From positions 1 through 29,225 of IMG/VR virus record IMGVR_UViG_3300050821_005892: 29,225 nucleotides of DNA; one strand, written 5' to 3'. Positions 1-6,861 of the stretch are shown here, piece after piece. The DNA is from a virus. Position 1 is the first letter of the stretch. Every line of letters starts with the position of its first letter. The translations under genes were made by a program, and so were the position numbers. Under the pieces are notes generated by a model. The model was not told the DNA's origin. It searched no databases and was given only the letters and a program-made list of their open reading frames with translations.

Positions 1-11
1 ATAATTCATGA

Positions 12-494
12 TCAGAACGGGGCTTCGTCCGAGTACCCGCCGCTCGCACCCCAGTTGGTCTGCAGATGAGCCTGAACCGGCGGACGCTGCCCCTGCTGCG
101 GACGGCCGTTGCCCCCGCCGGAGTTGCCGCCGCGTTCGGCCTTGACGATCTTCGCGGTCGCGTACTTGAGCGACGGGCCGATCTCCTCGACGTCCAGCTC
201 GACGACGGTGCGCTTCTGGCCGTCCTTCTCGTAGGAGCGCTGCTTGAGCACGCCGGTCGCGATCACCCGCATGCCGCGCGTCAGCGACTCGGCCGCGTTC
301 TCAGCGGCCTGACGCCAGATCGAGCAGCGCAGGAACAGCGGGTCGCCGTCCTTGAACTCGTTCGCGGCCTTGTCGAACGCCCGCGGCGTCGAGGCGATCG
401 TGAAGCTCGCGACAGCCGCGCCGGACTGGGTGAAGCGCAACTCGGGATCGCCGGTCAGGTTGCCGACGATCGTGATCAGGGTCTCTCCGGCCAT
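12..494 (-). CDS. ssb: Single-stranded DNA-binding protein (SSB)
   Basis: A 160-aa OB-fold SSB that coats single-stranded DNA during phage replication and recombination. The N-terminal domain (about 1-110) has the family pattern of an opening [15 protein letters not shown] stretch, a central [17 protein letters not shown] helix and a later [13 protein letters not shown] strand. A Gly/Gln/Pro-rich linker follows, then the acidic tip ending DEAPF, which in SSBs recruits partner proteins. The length is normal. It starts with ATG at 494, overlapping the TGA of the upstream gene (ATGA), so translation is probably coupled. It is the last complete gene of the left-hand replication operon. An ATG at 9-7 just after its stop could open a further gene beyond the window, but only three codons are visible. 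Identification is secure. Confidence 0.96.
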   Translation of the reverse strand: MAGETLITIVGNLTGDPELRFTQSGAAVASFTIASTPRAFDKAANEFKDGDPLFLRCSIWRQAAENAAESLTRGMRVIATGVLKQRSYEKDGQKRTVVELDVEEIGPSLKYATAKIVKAERGGNSGGGNGRPQQGQRPPVQAHLQTNWGASGGYSDEAPF

Positions 495-685
495 CAGGTG
501 GTCTCCTTCGGGTTGAGTGCGGCGAGCAGCTCGGCGCGGTGCCGGGCCTGCTCGGCGGGGGTGACGGGCTGGGTGGCGGCGATGCGGGCCATGACCTCGG
601 CGGCGTCCGGCGGGACGGTCGGCGGCGGGCGCAGTCGCGCGACACGGCGTTCGAGGCGACGAACCCGGCCTTCGATGGTGATCAC
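494..685 (-). CDS. Small hypothetical protein, 63 aa
   Basis: A small basic N-terminus ([19 protein letters not shown]) is followed by a Pro-rich stretch and a helix ([31 protein letters not shown]). The Arg/Leu spacing of the first 20 residues could form an amphipathic or coiled helix. The start is GTG at 685, overlapping the stop of a possible 14-codon frame, and the stop overlaps the ssb start (ATGA). This places it firmly in the replication operon between the helicase and ssb. I recognise no family. It could be a small replication accessory protein, but that is inferred from position only. Confidence 0.7.
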   Translation of the reverse strand: MITIEGRVRRLERRVARLRPPPTVPPDAAEVMARIAATQPVTPAEQARHRAELLAALNPKETT

Positions 686-726
686 GGGTTCGACCTGTCG
701 GGGTTGATGAGCATGGCGCGGGTCAT
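682..726 (-). CDS. Possible 14-codon leader or coupling peptide
   Basis: An ATG at 726 opens [14 protein letters not shown] and stops at TGA (684-682), which overlaps the GTG start of the 63-aa gene as GTGA. A good Shine-Dalgarno sequence (GAAGGA) lies about 9 nt upstream. The 63-aa gene has no good ribosome site of its own, so this short frame may serve to bring ribosomes to it by coupled translation. It could equally be chance, as 14 codons are easily found open in GC-rich DNA. Confidence 0.35.
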   Translation of the reverse strand: MTRAMLINPDRSNP

Positions 727-760
727 GATCGGGATCCTTCGGTGGGTTCGGGCGGTGCGG

Positions 761-2104
761 TCAGTCGCAGACGTTCGCCATCGAGCGGAAGCGGGAGTAA
801 TGACCTTGAAAGGCCAGCGGGATGTCAATGTCATGCATGCCGCTGCGCTGCTTGGCTACGACAATGTCCGCTTCGCCGAGCCGCTTGACGCCTTCGCTGA
901 TCTCGGGCTCGAGGTACGGGAACAGGATGATGTCGGCGTTGTTCTCCAGCGATCCGGACTCGCGCAGGTCCGACATGATCGGACGCTTGCTGGTGCGCTT
1001 CTCCGAGTCGCGGTTCAGCTGGGCCAGCGCGATCACGCACAGGTCCAGCTCGATCGCCAGCAGCTTCAGGCCGCGGGTGAATTCGTCGACCTCCAGCGTC
1101 CGGCTCTCGGCCTTGCGGGTGGACTTCATGAGCTGCACGTAGTCCACGACCAGCACCCGGGCCGGCCTGGTGCGGGCCATCCACTTCAAGCGGGCACGCA
1201 GGTGCCCGAGGGTGACGGTGGGCTGGTCGTCGATGACCAGGGGGCTGTCGCGAATGCGTTCGGTGGCAGCCCAGATGCGGTCCCACTCGCCGGCATCGAG
1301 GGTGCGCTTCTCGAGGTTGTCGAGCTTGATGCGGGCCTCCGCGGCGTACAGCCGGCACTCGACCTCGGGCCGGGGCATCTCCATCGACGCGACCATCGCG
1401 GACATCTGGTGGTTGATGGCCGCGTGGCTGGCTATGTTCAACCCGAAGATCGACTTGCCGCCGCCGGGCCTGGCTCCGACGACCACGAGCTGTCCGGCCC
1501 GCAGTGTGACCTTTTCGTCGAGGTCGGGCCACGGGGTTGGGATGCGCCGCAGGTCGACGGGCTGCGTCAGCGACTCGAGGAACTCGTCCAGGTCGTCGCT
1601 GATCCACAGTGGCCGGTCGTCGCGCTGGTCCGGCAGCGCGGCGTGGATGTCGTCGAGGATCCGGTCGATCTGCTCGATCTCGAAGTCGGGGCGCCCGGCC
1701 TGGGCCGCGCCGCGGCCGCAGGCGATCTGGATCCGCCGGCGGACGGCGTCGGCGCGGACGGTGTCGGCGTCGTGCCGGACGCCTTCGGGGCCGCCGACGG
1801 ATGCGCGGCCGATCAGGTCGAACAGCCTGCTGGTGTCGCTGCCGAAGGCTTTGATCGCGCCGGTTTTGACCAGGTGGCTGCGTACCGAGAGCTCGTTGAC
1901 CGGCTTGCCGGAGCCGGACAGTTCGCAGGCTGCGGCGAAGACGGTCGCGCAGCCGATGTCGTAGAAGTCGGACTCCTTGAGGATCTCGGCGGCGGCGTCG
2001 GCGTTCTCGGCGTTGGCCATGGCGGCGCCGGCGACGGCGGTCTCGGCCTCGAGGATCGTCGGGTGCGGCTGGTATCCGGTTTCGGCAATGGTCTCGGCGG
2101 TCAT
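761..2104 (-). CDS. DnaB-like replicative helicase
   Basis: A 447-aa RecA-fold helicase that would unwind the fork during phage replication. The N-terminal helical domain (about 12-100) matches the DnaB primase-interacting domain, with ILEAETAVAGAAMANAENADAAAEIL resembling the usual 'E.avLG.ll' opening. The C-terminal ATPase has Walker A GARPGGGKS (210-218), a Walker B strand VLVVDYVQLM (317-326), the AQLNR motif (361-365) and a DLRESGSLENNADIILF segment near 379-395 typical of DnaB. The ATG at 2104 was chosen because the conserved domain starts there, GAAAGG lies about 10 nt upstream, and it overlaps the previous stop as ATGA. An open stretch of 35 codons upstream is not DnaB-like. The length is close to the family norm of 440-480. 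Confidence 0.93.
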   Translation of the reverse strand: MTAETIAETGYQPHPTILEAETAVAGAAMANAENADAAAEILKESDFYDIGCATVFAAACELSGSGKPVNELSVRSHLVKTGAIKAFGSDTSRLFDLIGRASVGGPEGVRHDADTVRADAVRRRIQIACGRGAAQAGRPDFEIEQIDRILDDIHAALPDQRDDRPLWISDDLDEFLESLTQPVDLRRIPTPWPDLDEKVTLRAGQLVVVGARPGGGKSIFGLNIASHAAINHQMSAMVASMEMPRPEVECRLYAAEARIKLDNLEKRTLDAGEWDRIWAATERIRDSPLVIDDQPTVTLGHLRARLKWMARTRPARVLVVDYVQLMKSTRKAESRTLEVDEFTRGLKLLAIELDLCVIALAQLNRDSEKRTSKRPIMSDLRESGSLENNADIILFPYLEPEISEGVKRLGEADIVVAKQRSGMHDIDIPLAFQGHYSRFRSMANVCD

Positions 2105-3252
2105 GGCTTGGCGGCCTTTCCGGCGGTCGCGGGGTGGCAGTCGGGGCAGCGGTAGGAGTCGCCGTCGTCGGTTTCGAGCTGGCGGCTGGCCTGATCGCAG
2201 GTGCCGCACCAGGGCGGCGTGCCGCTGGCTACGCGCTCGGTGCGGTCGGCGACGGCCAGGTAGGAGGCTGCGGATTTCAGGCGGCCGTCCAGGTAGGCGG
2301 GGACCGACTTGATTTCTTCCCTGGGCAGCGGATTGACCTGAAGGTCGAGTCGGATCACGTCCGGGCTTACGCCTGCGGCAAGGAGGCCGGCGACGGCTTC
2401 GCGAAGTTTCGTGGCGCGATGGTTGTCGGGCGGGCGCAGGTATTCGGGTTCGAGGGTGGCCAGAAGTGCCGTTGCTTCGTCAAAATCCCCGCCGCCCCCA
2501 CCGCCACCGGATTTTGGCCCGAGGGGGTTGGGGGTGGGGGTGGGGATGATCTCAGGGGTAGGGGATAAGGGCAGGGGCAGGGGATACGCGCGGGCACGCG
2601 GGGACGCGCCCACGCGCGTAGAGGCCTGGGGATCCCCCTGCGGATCCTCTTCGGAATCCCCCTCGTCAAGGTCTTCGCGAGGGTCTTCGTCAGGGGGTTC
2701 CGGAAGGTCTTCGGCAGGGAGTTCGTCAAGGGGGTCCCAATGGGGTTGACCAACGGGCTTCGGGGCGCCGAAAGCGGCCCGAAGATCGGCGACATGAGCG
2801 GTGACTTGAGCCCGGATCGAGGGGGTCTTCTTCGGTCCCGGCGTGTCCAACAGCTCGTCCAGCGGCAACCGGTCGATTTCGGACAGCAGCGCGTTCCGCA
2901 GCTTCCTCGACGCGATCTCCTTGGCGTCGGCGACCATGGCGCCCATGACGCGCGGCTGCTTGTAGACCGCGTCGTTGCGGACGAGCGTGCGGACCAGGAG
3001 TTCCTCGGTGTCGTAGTCCAGGACGACGAAGCGTGCGGCCTCCAGCGCCTCGAGCTGCTCTTCGAGCTGCGTCGAGGTGAGCTTCTTGGCCTTGCGCGAC
3101 CACCGCTTGAGGGTGAGCGGGAGCAGGCCGGCGTGGTTCAGGTTCGACTGGGACAGCAGGAACATGTAGAGGCGCTGTTCCTCGACGGTGAGGTCGAGGA
3201 AGTCCTCGTCGTCCCAGATGCTGGCCAGGATCCGGCCGAATGCTCGTGCCAT
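2101..3252 (-). CDS. Phage replication initiator-like protein with C-terminal zinc ribbon
   Basis: A 383-aa protein directly upstream of the DnaB-like helicase, the usual place of a helicase loader or initiator. The N-terminus (MARAFGRILASIWDDEDFLDLTVEEQRLYMFLLSQ, read in parts) has the winged-helix form common in actinophage replication proteins. The middle (about 175-280) is low complexity: an acidic Glu/Asp/Pro stretch, then Pro-rich and poly-Gly linkers. The C-terminal part has a helical domain (about 285-345) and a CGTC...CPDC zinc ribbon. The start at 3252 was chosen from the typical MARAFG opening and AAGGAG 12 nt upstream; an in-frame ATG at 3288 would add 12 residues that span the ribosome site. 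It overlaps the helicase by ATGA. The role is inferred from context. Confidence 0.75.
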   Translation of the reverse strand: MARAFGRILASIWDDEDFLDLTVEEQRLYMFLLSQSNLNHAGLLPLTLKRWSRKAKKLTSTQLEEQLEALEAARFVVLDYDTEELLVRTLVRNDAVYKQPRVMGAMVADAKEIASRKLRNALLSEIDRLPLDELLDTPGPKKTPSIRAQVTAHVADLRAAFGAPKPVGQPHWDPLDELPAEDLPEPPDEDPREDLDEGDSEEDPQGDPQASTRVGASPRARAYPLPLPLSPTPEIIPTPTPNPLGPKSGGGGGGGDFDEATALLATLEPEYLRPPDNHRATKLREAVAGLLAAGVSPDVIRLDLQVNPLPREEIKSVPAYLDGRLKSAASYLAVADRTERVASGTPPWCGTCDQASRQLETDDGDSYRCPDCHPATAGKAAKP

Positions 3253-3296
3253 GTGCTTGCTGCTCTCCTTCGGTGGTGCGGGGGTCAAGGACTGCG

Positions 3297-3331
3297 GGCC
3301 GCCGGCGCGGCCGAGGCGTTCATCGGCGGCC
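3297..3331 (-). other. Hairpin after methyltransferase gene
   Basis: A perfect 8-bp stem (GGCCGCCG / CGGCGGCC) with a 19-nt loop begins 1 nt after the methyltransferase stop and precedes the ribosome site of the replication gene. There is no T-run, so it is more likely an attenuator or mRNA 3'-end protector than a classic terminator. Confidence 0.4.
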
Positions 3332-3332
3332 G

Positions 3333-4328
3333 TCAGGCGGCTCCGGCGCGCTCTATGGCGTCGATCTCGTCGAACAGTCCCGGCTCGTCGGGCACGTTCT
3401 GCTGGTCGGCGAGCGCAGCCATGTTCCGGACGGCCTGGCGGAAGTAGCTCGCCTTAAGCTCGACGCCGATTCCGTTGCGCCCGCCGCGCACGGCCTCGTA
3501 CACCTCGGACCCGACGCCCATGAAGGGGGTGAGCACCCGTTCTCCGGGGTTGCTCCACAGGGTCAGGCAGCGCTGGATGACGTCCAGCTGAAGCGGGTGG
3601 ACGTGCTTCTCGTCGTCCTGGTCCCGCGCCTCCCGGAACGGCAGCACGTTGTCGAGGCGGATGTCGTCCCAGAACGCCGAGGCGTACTGCCGCCAGATCC
3701 AGTGGGAGTAGCGGTTCTCGGTTTGCTTGCCGGTCCACCCGCGATAGGGCAGCAACTCGGCGGGCGGGACACGCTCGCCGGCGTACTCGGTCAGACCTGC
3801 GGGGTGTGCGATCGGGACCGGGTTGTCGCCGCGGCGCCGGAACGCCAGCAGGTAGTCCGCAGAGGCCACCGAACAGCGGGACGAGTCGTCGACGATCGTC
3901 CGGTGGGCCAGCCCCTTGGTCAGGGTCCGGTTGCGGACGGTCAGCGGTTCCTTCCAGATGTGGTAGCGGGCGATGTAGTCGAACCCGGCCTCCTGGTGGA
4001 GGCGGATGATGTCGCCGGGGAAGTCCCGAAGGCAGTCGCGGCCGGTGTTGCCGCTGGGTACGTCCATGCAGTGCACGGCGGTGATACGCCCCGGCATCGT
4101 CAGCCGGCGCAACTCCCGCACCACGAACGCGTAGTGCTCGAAGAACTCCTCATAGCTGCGGGCATTCGACAGGTCCCGCTCGCTGGACGAGTAGTGGTAC
4201 AGGCCGGCGAACGGGGGCGAGTACAGCGACAGGTGGATCGACTCGTCCGGGAGGTCGGGCATGACCTCCATGCAGTCGCCGTTGTAGAGCGCGTACTGGT
4301 CGGTGATGGCCTGGTTCAGGACAGCCAT
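3333..4328 (-). CDS. DNA methyltransferase (amino-group type, SPPF motif)
   Basis: A 331-aa AdoMet-dependent DNA methyltransferase. The catalytic motif IV is SPPF (37-40) in the LYSPPFAGLYHYS context. The AdoMet-binding motif TPFMGVGSE (267-275, FxGxG) comes after it, preceded by HPLQLDVIQRCL and followed by GIGVELKASYF. This order (IV before I) is that of the beta class. SPP[FYW] is commoner among N4-cytosine enzymes, DPPY among N6-adenine enzymes, so m4C is the first guess. The ATG at 4328 lies inside the end of the helicase gene (13-nt overlap). The middle (about 100-230) would be the target-recognition part. Together with the helicase it may form a two-gene modification unit. No endonuclease gene is seen beside it. 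Confidence 0.88.
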   Translation of the reverse strand: MAVLNQAITDQYALYNGDCMEVMPDLPDESIHLSLYSPPFAGLYHYSSSERDLSNARSYEEFFEHYAFVVRELRRLTMPGRITAVHCMDVPSGNTGRDCLRDFPGDIIRLHQEAGFDYIARYHIWKEPLTVRNRTLTKGLAHRTIVDDSSRCSVASADYLLAFRRRGDNPVPIAHPAGLTEYAGERVPPAELLPYRGWTGKQTENRYSHWIWRQYASAFWDDIRLDNVLPFREARDQDDEKHVHPLQLDVIQRCLTLWSNPGERVLTPFMGVGSEVYEAVRGGRNGIGVELKASYFRQAVRNMAALADQQNVPDEPGLFDEIDAIERAGAA

Positions 4329-5692
4329 GTCGGGACCTCCGTAGGCTGGTTGAAGGATGTGCCGGGCGGCACTGCCATTCCGGCGCGCATGTGAGTCACG
4401 AGGGCCTCGAACATGCGGTCGGCCTGGACGGACTTGCGTTCCAGGTTCGCCAGGACGTCGGCACCCCCCTCGGTGGTGATGACGTCGATGGTGACCGGGT
4501 GCAGCTGGCCGAAGCGCCAGCTGCGGCGCACGGCCTGGTAGAACTGCTCGTGGCTGTGGCTGGGGAAGTACGTCATGCGGTGGCAGTGCTGCCAGTTCAG
4601 GCCCCATGCGCCGATCGACGGCTTGGTGACGAGCACTCGGTACTTCCCGGCACTGAAGCCGATGAGTTTCTCTTCCTTCTCGTCGGGCGAGTCGGATCCG
4701 GTGAGTTCGACGGCTCCGTCAATGAGTCGGCCGAGGAGTTGGCTCTCGTCGTTGAGCTGGCACCAGGCGACGCCGGCTTCCGCGCCGGCGAGGACCTCGG
4801 CGGCCTTCTCGCAGCGTTCGGTGATGCTGTTGCGGGATTCCGTCTGCTGCTCGCGCAGCCCGTGGGCCGGGAGGTCGAACAGCGCGTCATGGTCGCGCTG
4901 GGTCTGCGCTTCGACGATGTGGAGGTTCTGGTATAGCGGCGGTAGTCGGAAGCCGGTGTCGTCGAATCCGAGGTCGGACGGCTTGCGCATGGCGCGGGCC
5001 CACGAGGCGACCCACCGCCAGAACGGATCCTCGGCGTGGCCCTTGAATCGCCACTCCGCCTTCTGTCCGAGGTATCCGCGGCCGGTGGCGCTGCTGCGCT
5101 GCTTGTTGGTGAAGAACCGGTTGAGCATGTCCATGTACCCGAGTTGGCCGATGGCCTCGCTGGACGTGCCGAGTTCGATGTAGTCGTTCGGCGCGGCCGT
5201 GGCGGTGGCCAGCAGCCGGTAGGGGAGGGTGCGCAGGAACTCGGTGACGATGGCGCGGCGTTTGCCGTCGAACGCCTTGATCGCGCTGGACTCGTCGCAG
5301 ACGATGCCGCCGAAGTCGCCGGGGTCGAAGTGCTCCAGCCGCTCGTAGTTGGTGATCGTGATGCCTGCGGCAGCGCGGCCGGTGCGGGAGATCTCGGCGT
5401 CGATCCCGAACTTCTCGGCTTCCTGCTCGGTCTGGAACGACACGGCGAGGGGGGTGACGATCAGCACCGGGCGGCCGGTCCGGCGGCGCACGTTCTCGGC
5501 CCAGACCAGCTGCATCGGCGTTTTTCCCAGTCCGCAGTCGGCGAACAGCGCGCAGCGGCCCATGCTGGCGGACCACTCGACCAGTTCCCGCTGGAAGGGG
5601 AAGAGGAAGTCAGGGAGCCACTCGGGCGTGAATCCGCCACGGTCGCCCAGTTGGGTTCGGGTCGCGAGGAAGTCTGTATAGGTGGTGGTCAC
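4316..5692 (-). CDS. SNF2/DEAD-like helicase
   Basis: A 458-aa superfamily 2 ATPase. Visible motifs are I (ADCGLGKT, 51-58), II (CDES, 132-135, a DExx variant), III-like ATATAAPND (162-170) and, in the C-terminal lobe, QAVRRSWRFGQ as motif VI with the arginine fingers. The Q[AV]xRRxxRxGQ form is typical of SNF2-type enzymes. It is the first gene of the left operon. The start is GTG at 5692 with CGGAG about 9 nt upstream, and the gene is transcribed away from the antitoxin gene across a shared regulatory region. It overlaps the methyltransferase, so the two are probably made together. It may translocate on DNA to help modification or remodelling. Enzyme class is clear, exact role inferred. Confidence 0.9.
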   Translation of the reverse strand: MTTTYTDFLATRTQLGDRGGFTPEWLPDFLFPFQRELVEWSASMGRCALFADCGLGKTPMQLVWAENVRRRTGRPVLIVTPLAVSFQTEQEAEKFGIDAEISRTGRAAAGITITNYERLEHFDPGDFGGIVCDESSAIKAFDGKRRAIVTEFLRTLPYRLLATATAAPNDYIELGTSSEAIGQLGYMDMLNRFFTNKQRSSATGRGYLGQKAEWRFKGHAEDPFWRWVASWARAMRKPSDLGFDDTGFRLPPLYQNLHIVEAQTQRDHDALFDLPAHGLREQQTESRNSITERCEKAAEVLAGAEAGVAWCQLNDESQLLGRLIDGAVELTGSDSPDEKEEKLIGFSAGKYRVLVTKPSIGAWGLNWQHCHRMTYFPSHSHEQFYQAVRRSWRFGQLHPVTIDVITTEGGADVLANLERKSVQADRMFEALVTHMRAGMAVPPGTSFNQPTEVPTWLS

Positions 5693-5743
5693 TGGTCGTT
5701 GCTCCGGTTCCCTTGCAGGCGATGCGCCGATTCACTGAAGCTA

Positions 5744-5749
5744 ACCCTA
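5744..5749 (-). promoter_or_regulatory. Possible -10 box for the leftward helicase operon
   Basis: On the minus strand TAGGGT (actinobacterial TANNNT form) lies about 50 nt before the helicase GTG. No clear -35 is seen, but the palindrome at 5753-5770 sits exactly in the spacer and -35 zone, as expected for a repressed promoter. Confidence 0.4.
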
Positions 5750-5752
5750 CAC

Positions 5753-5820
5753 GTGAACCTACAGGTTCACCTATCGTTGCACCTTGCCGGATCCTGTACG
5801 ATGTCAGGTGGACCTACAGG
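5753..5820. promoter_or_regulatory. Palindromic operator and second half-copy between divergent operons
   Basis: GTGAACCTACAGGTTCAC (5753-5770) is a perfect inverted repeat of 8-bp arms around AC. At 5808-5820 GTGGACCTACAGG repeats its first 13 bases with one change, 55 bp further on (about five helical turns). The first site would cover the leftward promoter core. The second lies near the start point expected from a weak rightward -10 (TACGAT, 5797-5802). The likely binder is the Phd/YefM protein encoded just downstream, since that family autoregulates through palindromes. This is inference. Confidence 0.6.
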
Positions 5821-6670
5821 AGGTCTGTAAGCTGCCGATATGGAAGAGGGCGCACACGTGGTCACCACCGGAATTCAGGACGCGCGAGCAAAGCTCAAGG
5901 CATTCGTGGACGCGGCGGCCGACGCGAAGCAGCACACGGTGATCGAGCGGCGAGGCAAGCCCGTTGCCGTGCTCGTTCCCGTGGCCTGGTACATCAGCAA
6001 GGGCGGCGATCCGCGCGAGCCGCTGTCGCAGCTCACCGACGGGTCCTGAGCCGTGGCTGAGCGCACCGCGGTTTACCGCCCCTTCAACGCGGACGGCGCA
6101 CTCTTGTATGTCGGAATCACTGACGACATAGCCACGCGGTGGCGGGACCATGCCAAGGTCAAGCCGTGGTGGCCTCAGGTCGTCGAACAGCGTGCGATGT
6201 GGTATCCGACGCGCGAGGACGCGCTGGCCGTCGAGGGACGCGCGATCGAGACGGAGTCCCCGCTCTACAACATCAACGCGTCGCCGGGGCCGACGCCCAT
6301 GCCCAACAGGGCGATCCGGATGAGCGATGAGATGTGGATGGCCTTCGGGGTCGCGTGTAAGAGCTTGGGTGTGACTCGATCGCACAAGCTCCGCGAGCAC
6401 ATGCGGAACCGCATCGGCGAGTGGCAAGCCGAGAAGGAGCTCATCGCCCGCGAGTCCGCCGAGTCCTGACCAGCGCCCCACCTCAAGATCCGCGTACCCC
6501 TCAAGGCGCGCGGCGTTGAACCCTGCCCACCAGCTGCTCCGGCATCTCGGGCACCGGTAGACGCACCTGATCTCGCCGGCCATGGCGAAGCGGACGACCG
6601 GCGCGACGAACGGCGAGGTGTTGCAGCGGGGGCAACGGTCTGTGAAAGGTGGGGCACAGATGGTCGTCAC
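5804..6670 (-). CDS. Zinc-ribbon protein; 3' part runs antisense through the Phd/GIY-YIG pair
   Basis: GTG at 6670 (GTGA overlap with the upstream gene) opens a protein whose first 65 residues are convincing: CPRC near residues 13-16, then RCVYRCPRC near 36-44 and SSWWAGFNAARLEGYADLEVGRW. This is a four-cysteine zinc ribbon of a kind common as small actinophage proteins. The frame then has no stop until 5804, so the formal product is 288 aa, and everything left of about 6470 is antisense to two well-supported plus-strand genes. Probably the original 3' end was lost when the plus-strand module arrived, or a stop has been mutated. The recognisable coding part is 6470-6670. Treat the left boundary as formal only. 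Confidence 0.45.
   Translation of the reverse strand: MTTICAPPFTDRCPRCNTSPFVAPVVRFAMAGEIRCVYRCPRCRSSWWAGFNAARLEGYADLEVGRWSGLGGLAGDELLLGLPLADAVPHVLAELVRSSHTQALTRDPEGHPHLIAHPDRPVGHGRRPRRRVDVVERGLRLDRASLDGQRVLARRIPHRTLFDDLRPPRLDLGMVPPPRGYVVSDSDIQECAVRVEGAVNRGALSHGSGPVGELRQRLARIAALADVPGHGNEHGNGLASPLDHRVLLRVGRRVHECLELCSRVLNSGGDHVCALFHIGSLQTSCRST
5858..6049 (+). CDS. Phd/YefM-family antitoxin or repressor
   Basis: A 63-aa protein with the Phd/YefM pattern: TTGIQDARAKLKAFVDAA, then HTVIERRGKPVAVLVPVAWY, the strand-turn-strand hallmark (xRxGKPVAVLV). Such proteins bind operator DNA with their N-terminal half and neutralise a toxin with the C-terminal half. The GTG at 5858 was chosen because GGAAGAGG lies 8 nt upstream and the family usually begins one or two residues before TTGIQDAR; an ATG at 5840 would add six residues and relies on AGGAGG 16 nt away. 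It is one of few plus-strand genes here and is followed after 3 nt by the GIY-YIG gene, the position of a toxin. It could also be an orphan regulator. Confidence 0.85.
   Translation: MVTTGIQDARAKLKAFVDAAADAKQHTVIERRGKPVAVLVPVAWYISKGGDPREPLSQLTDGS
6053..6469 (+). CDS. GIY-YIG nuclease domain with C-terminal ribbon-helix-helix, candidate toxin
   Basis: A 138-aa protein. Residues 5-75 form a GIY-YIG-type domain: TAVYR strand, LLYVGITDDIATRW (Tyr19, Arg29), KPWWP, then Glu61 and PLYN (Asn73), so the catalytic Tyr, Arg, Glu and Asn of the fold appear present. Residues 88-121 (AIRMSDEMWMAFGVACK, SLGVTRSHKLREHMRNRI) look like a ribbon-helix-helix DNA-binding unit. It starts with GTG at 6053, 3 nt after the Phd/YefM stop, so the two are one transcription unit. 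The fold and neighbour suggest a nuclease held in check by the antitoxin, but a homing-type or regulatory role is possible. A related GIY-YIG protein is encoded at 21451-21936 without the RHH tail or an antitoxin. Confidence 0.8.
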   Translation: MAERTAVYRPFNADGALLYVGITDDIATRWRDHAKVKPWWPQVVEQRAMWYPTREDALAVEGRAIETESPLYNINASPGPTPMPNRAIRMSDEMWMAFGVACKSLGVTRSHKLREHMRNRIGEWQAEKELIARESAES

Positions 6671-6861
6671 GTCGCCCCACCTCTGGCCACCTTCTCCGCG
6701 ATCGCCGCGATGATCTCCTCGGCATGCGCGTCCAGCCACACCGTGAACGCGTTCCCGATGGCGAGTTCCAGGACGTCGGGCACGGTGACGTCGTGCAGCG
6801 ACAGCCACTCGCCGAACGCGAGGGCCACGCCTTCCGTGGTGGCGTCGGGCTTCGGGGTCAT
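6667..6861 (-). CDS. Small hypothetical protein, 64 aa
   Basis: A 64-aa acidic, mostly helical protein (GVALAFGEWLSLHDVTVPDVLELAIGNAFTVWLDAHAEEIIAAIAEKVARG, read in parts). ATG at 6861 overlaps the upstream stop (ATGA) and its own stop overlaps the next GTG. The overlaps at both ends and the codon pattern support a real gene. No family is recognised, and no metal-binding or membrane motif is visible. Confidence 0.72.
   Translation of the reverse strand: MTPKPDATTEGVALAFGEWLSLHDVTVPDVLELAIGNAFTVWLDAHAEEIIAAIAEKVARGGAT

Noticed and set aside
539-2155. Long plus-strand open frame of 538 codons
   Set aside because: It is antisense to the DnaB-like helicase, which has clear Walker motifs; GC-rich third positions keep the opposite strand open.
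2104-2209. Upstream extension of the helicase gene by 35 codons
   Set aside because: The extension is Arg/Pro-rich, lies within the preceding gene and is not part of the DnaB fold; the ATG at 2104 has a ribosome site and an ATGA overlap.
4329-4607. Upstream extension of the methyltransferase gene by 93 codons
   Set aside because: It is the off-frame reading of the helicase C-terminus and shows no methyltransferase motif.
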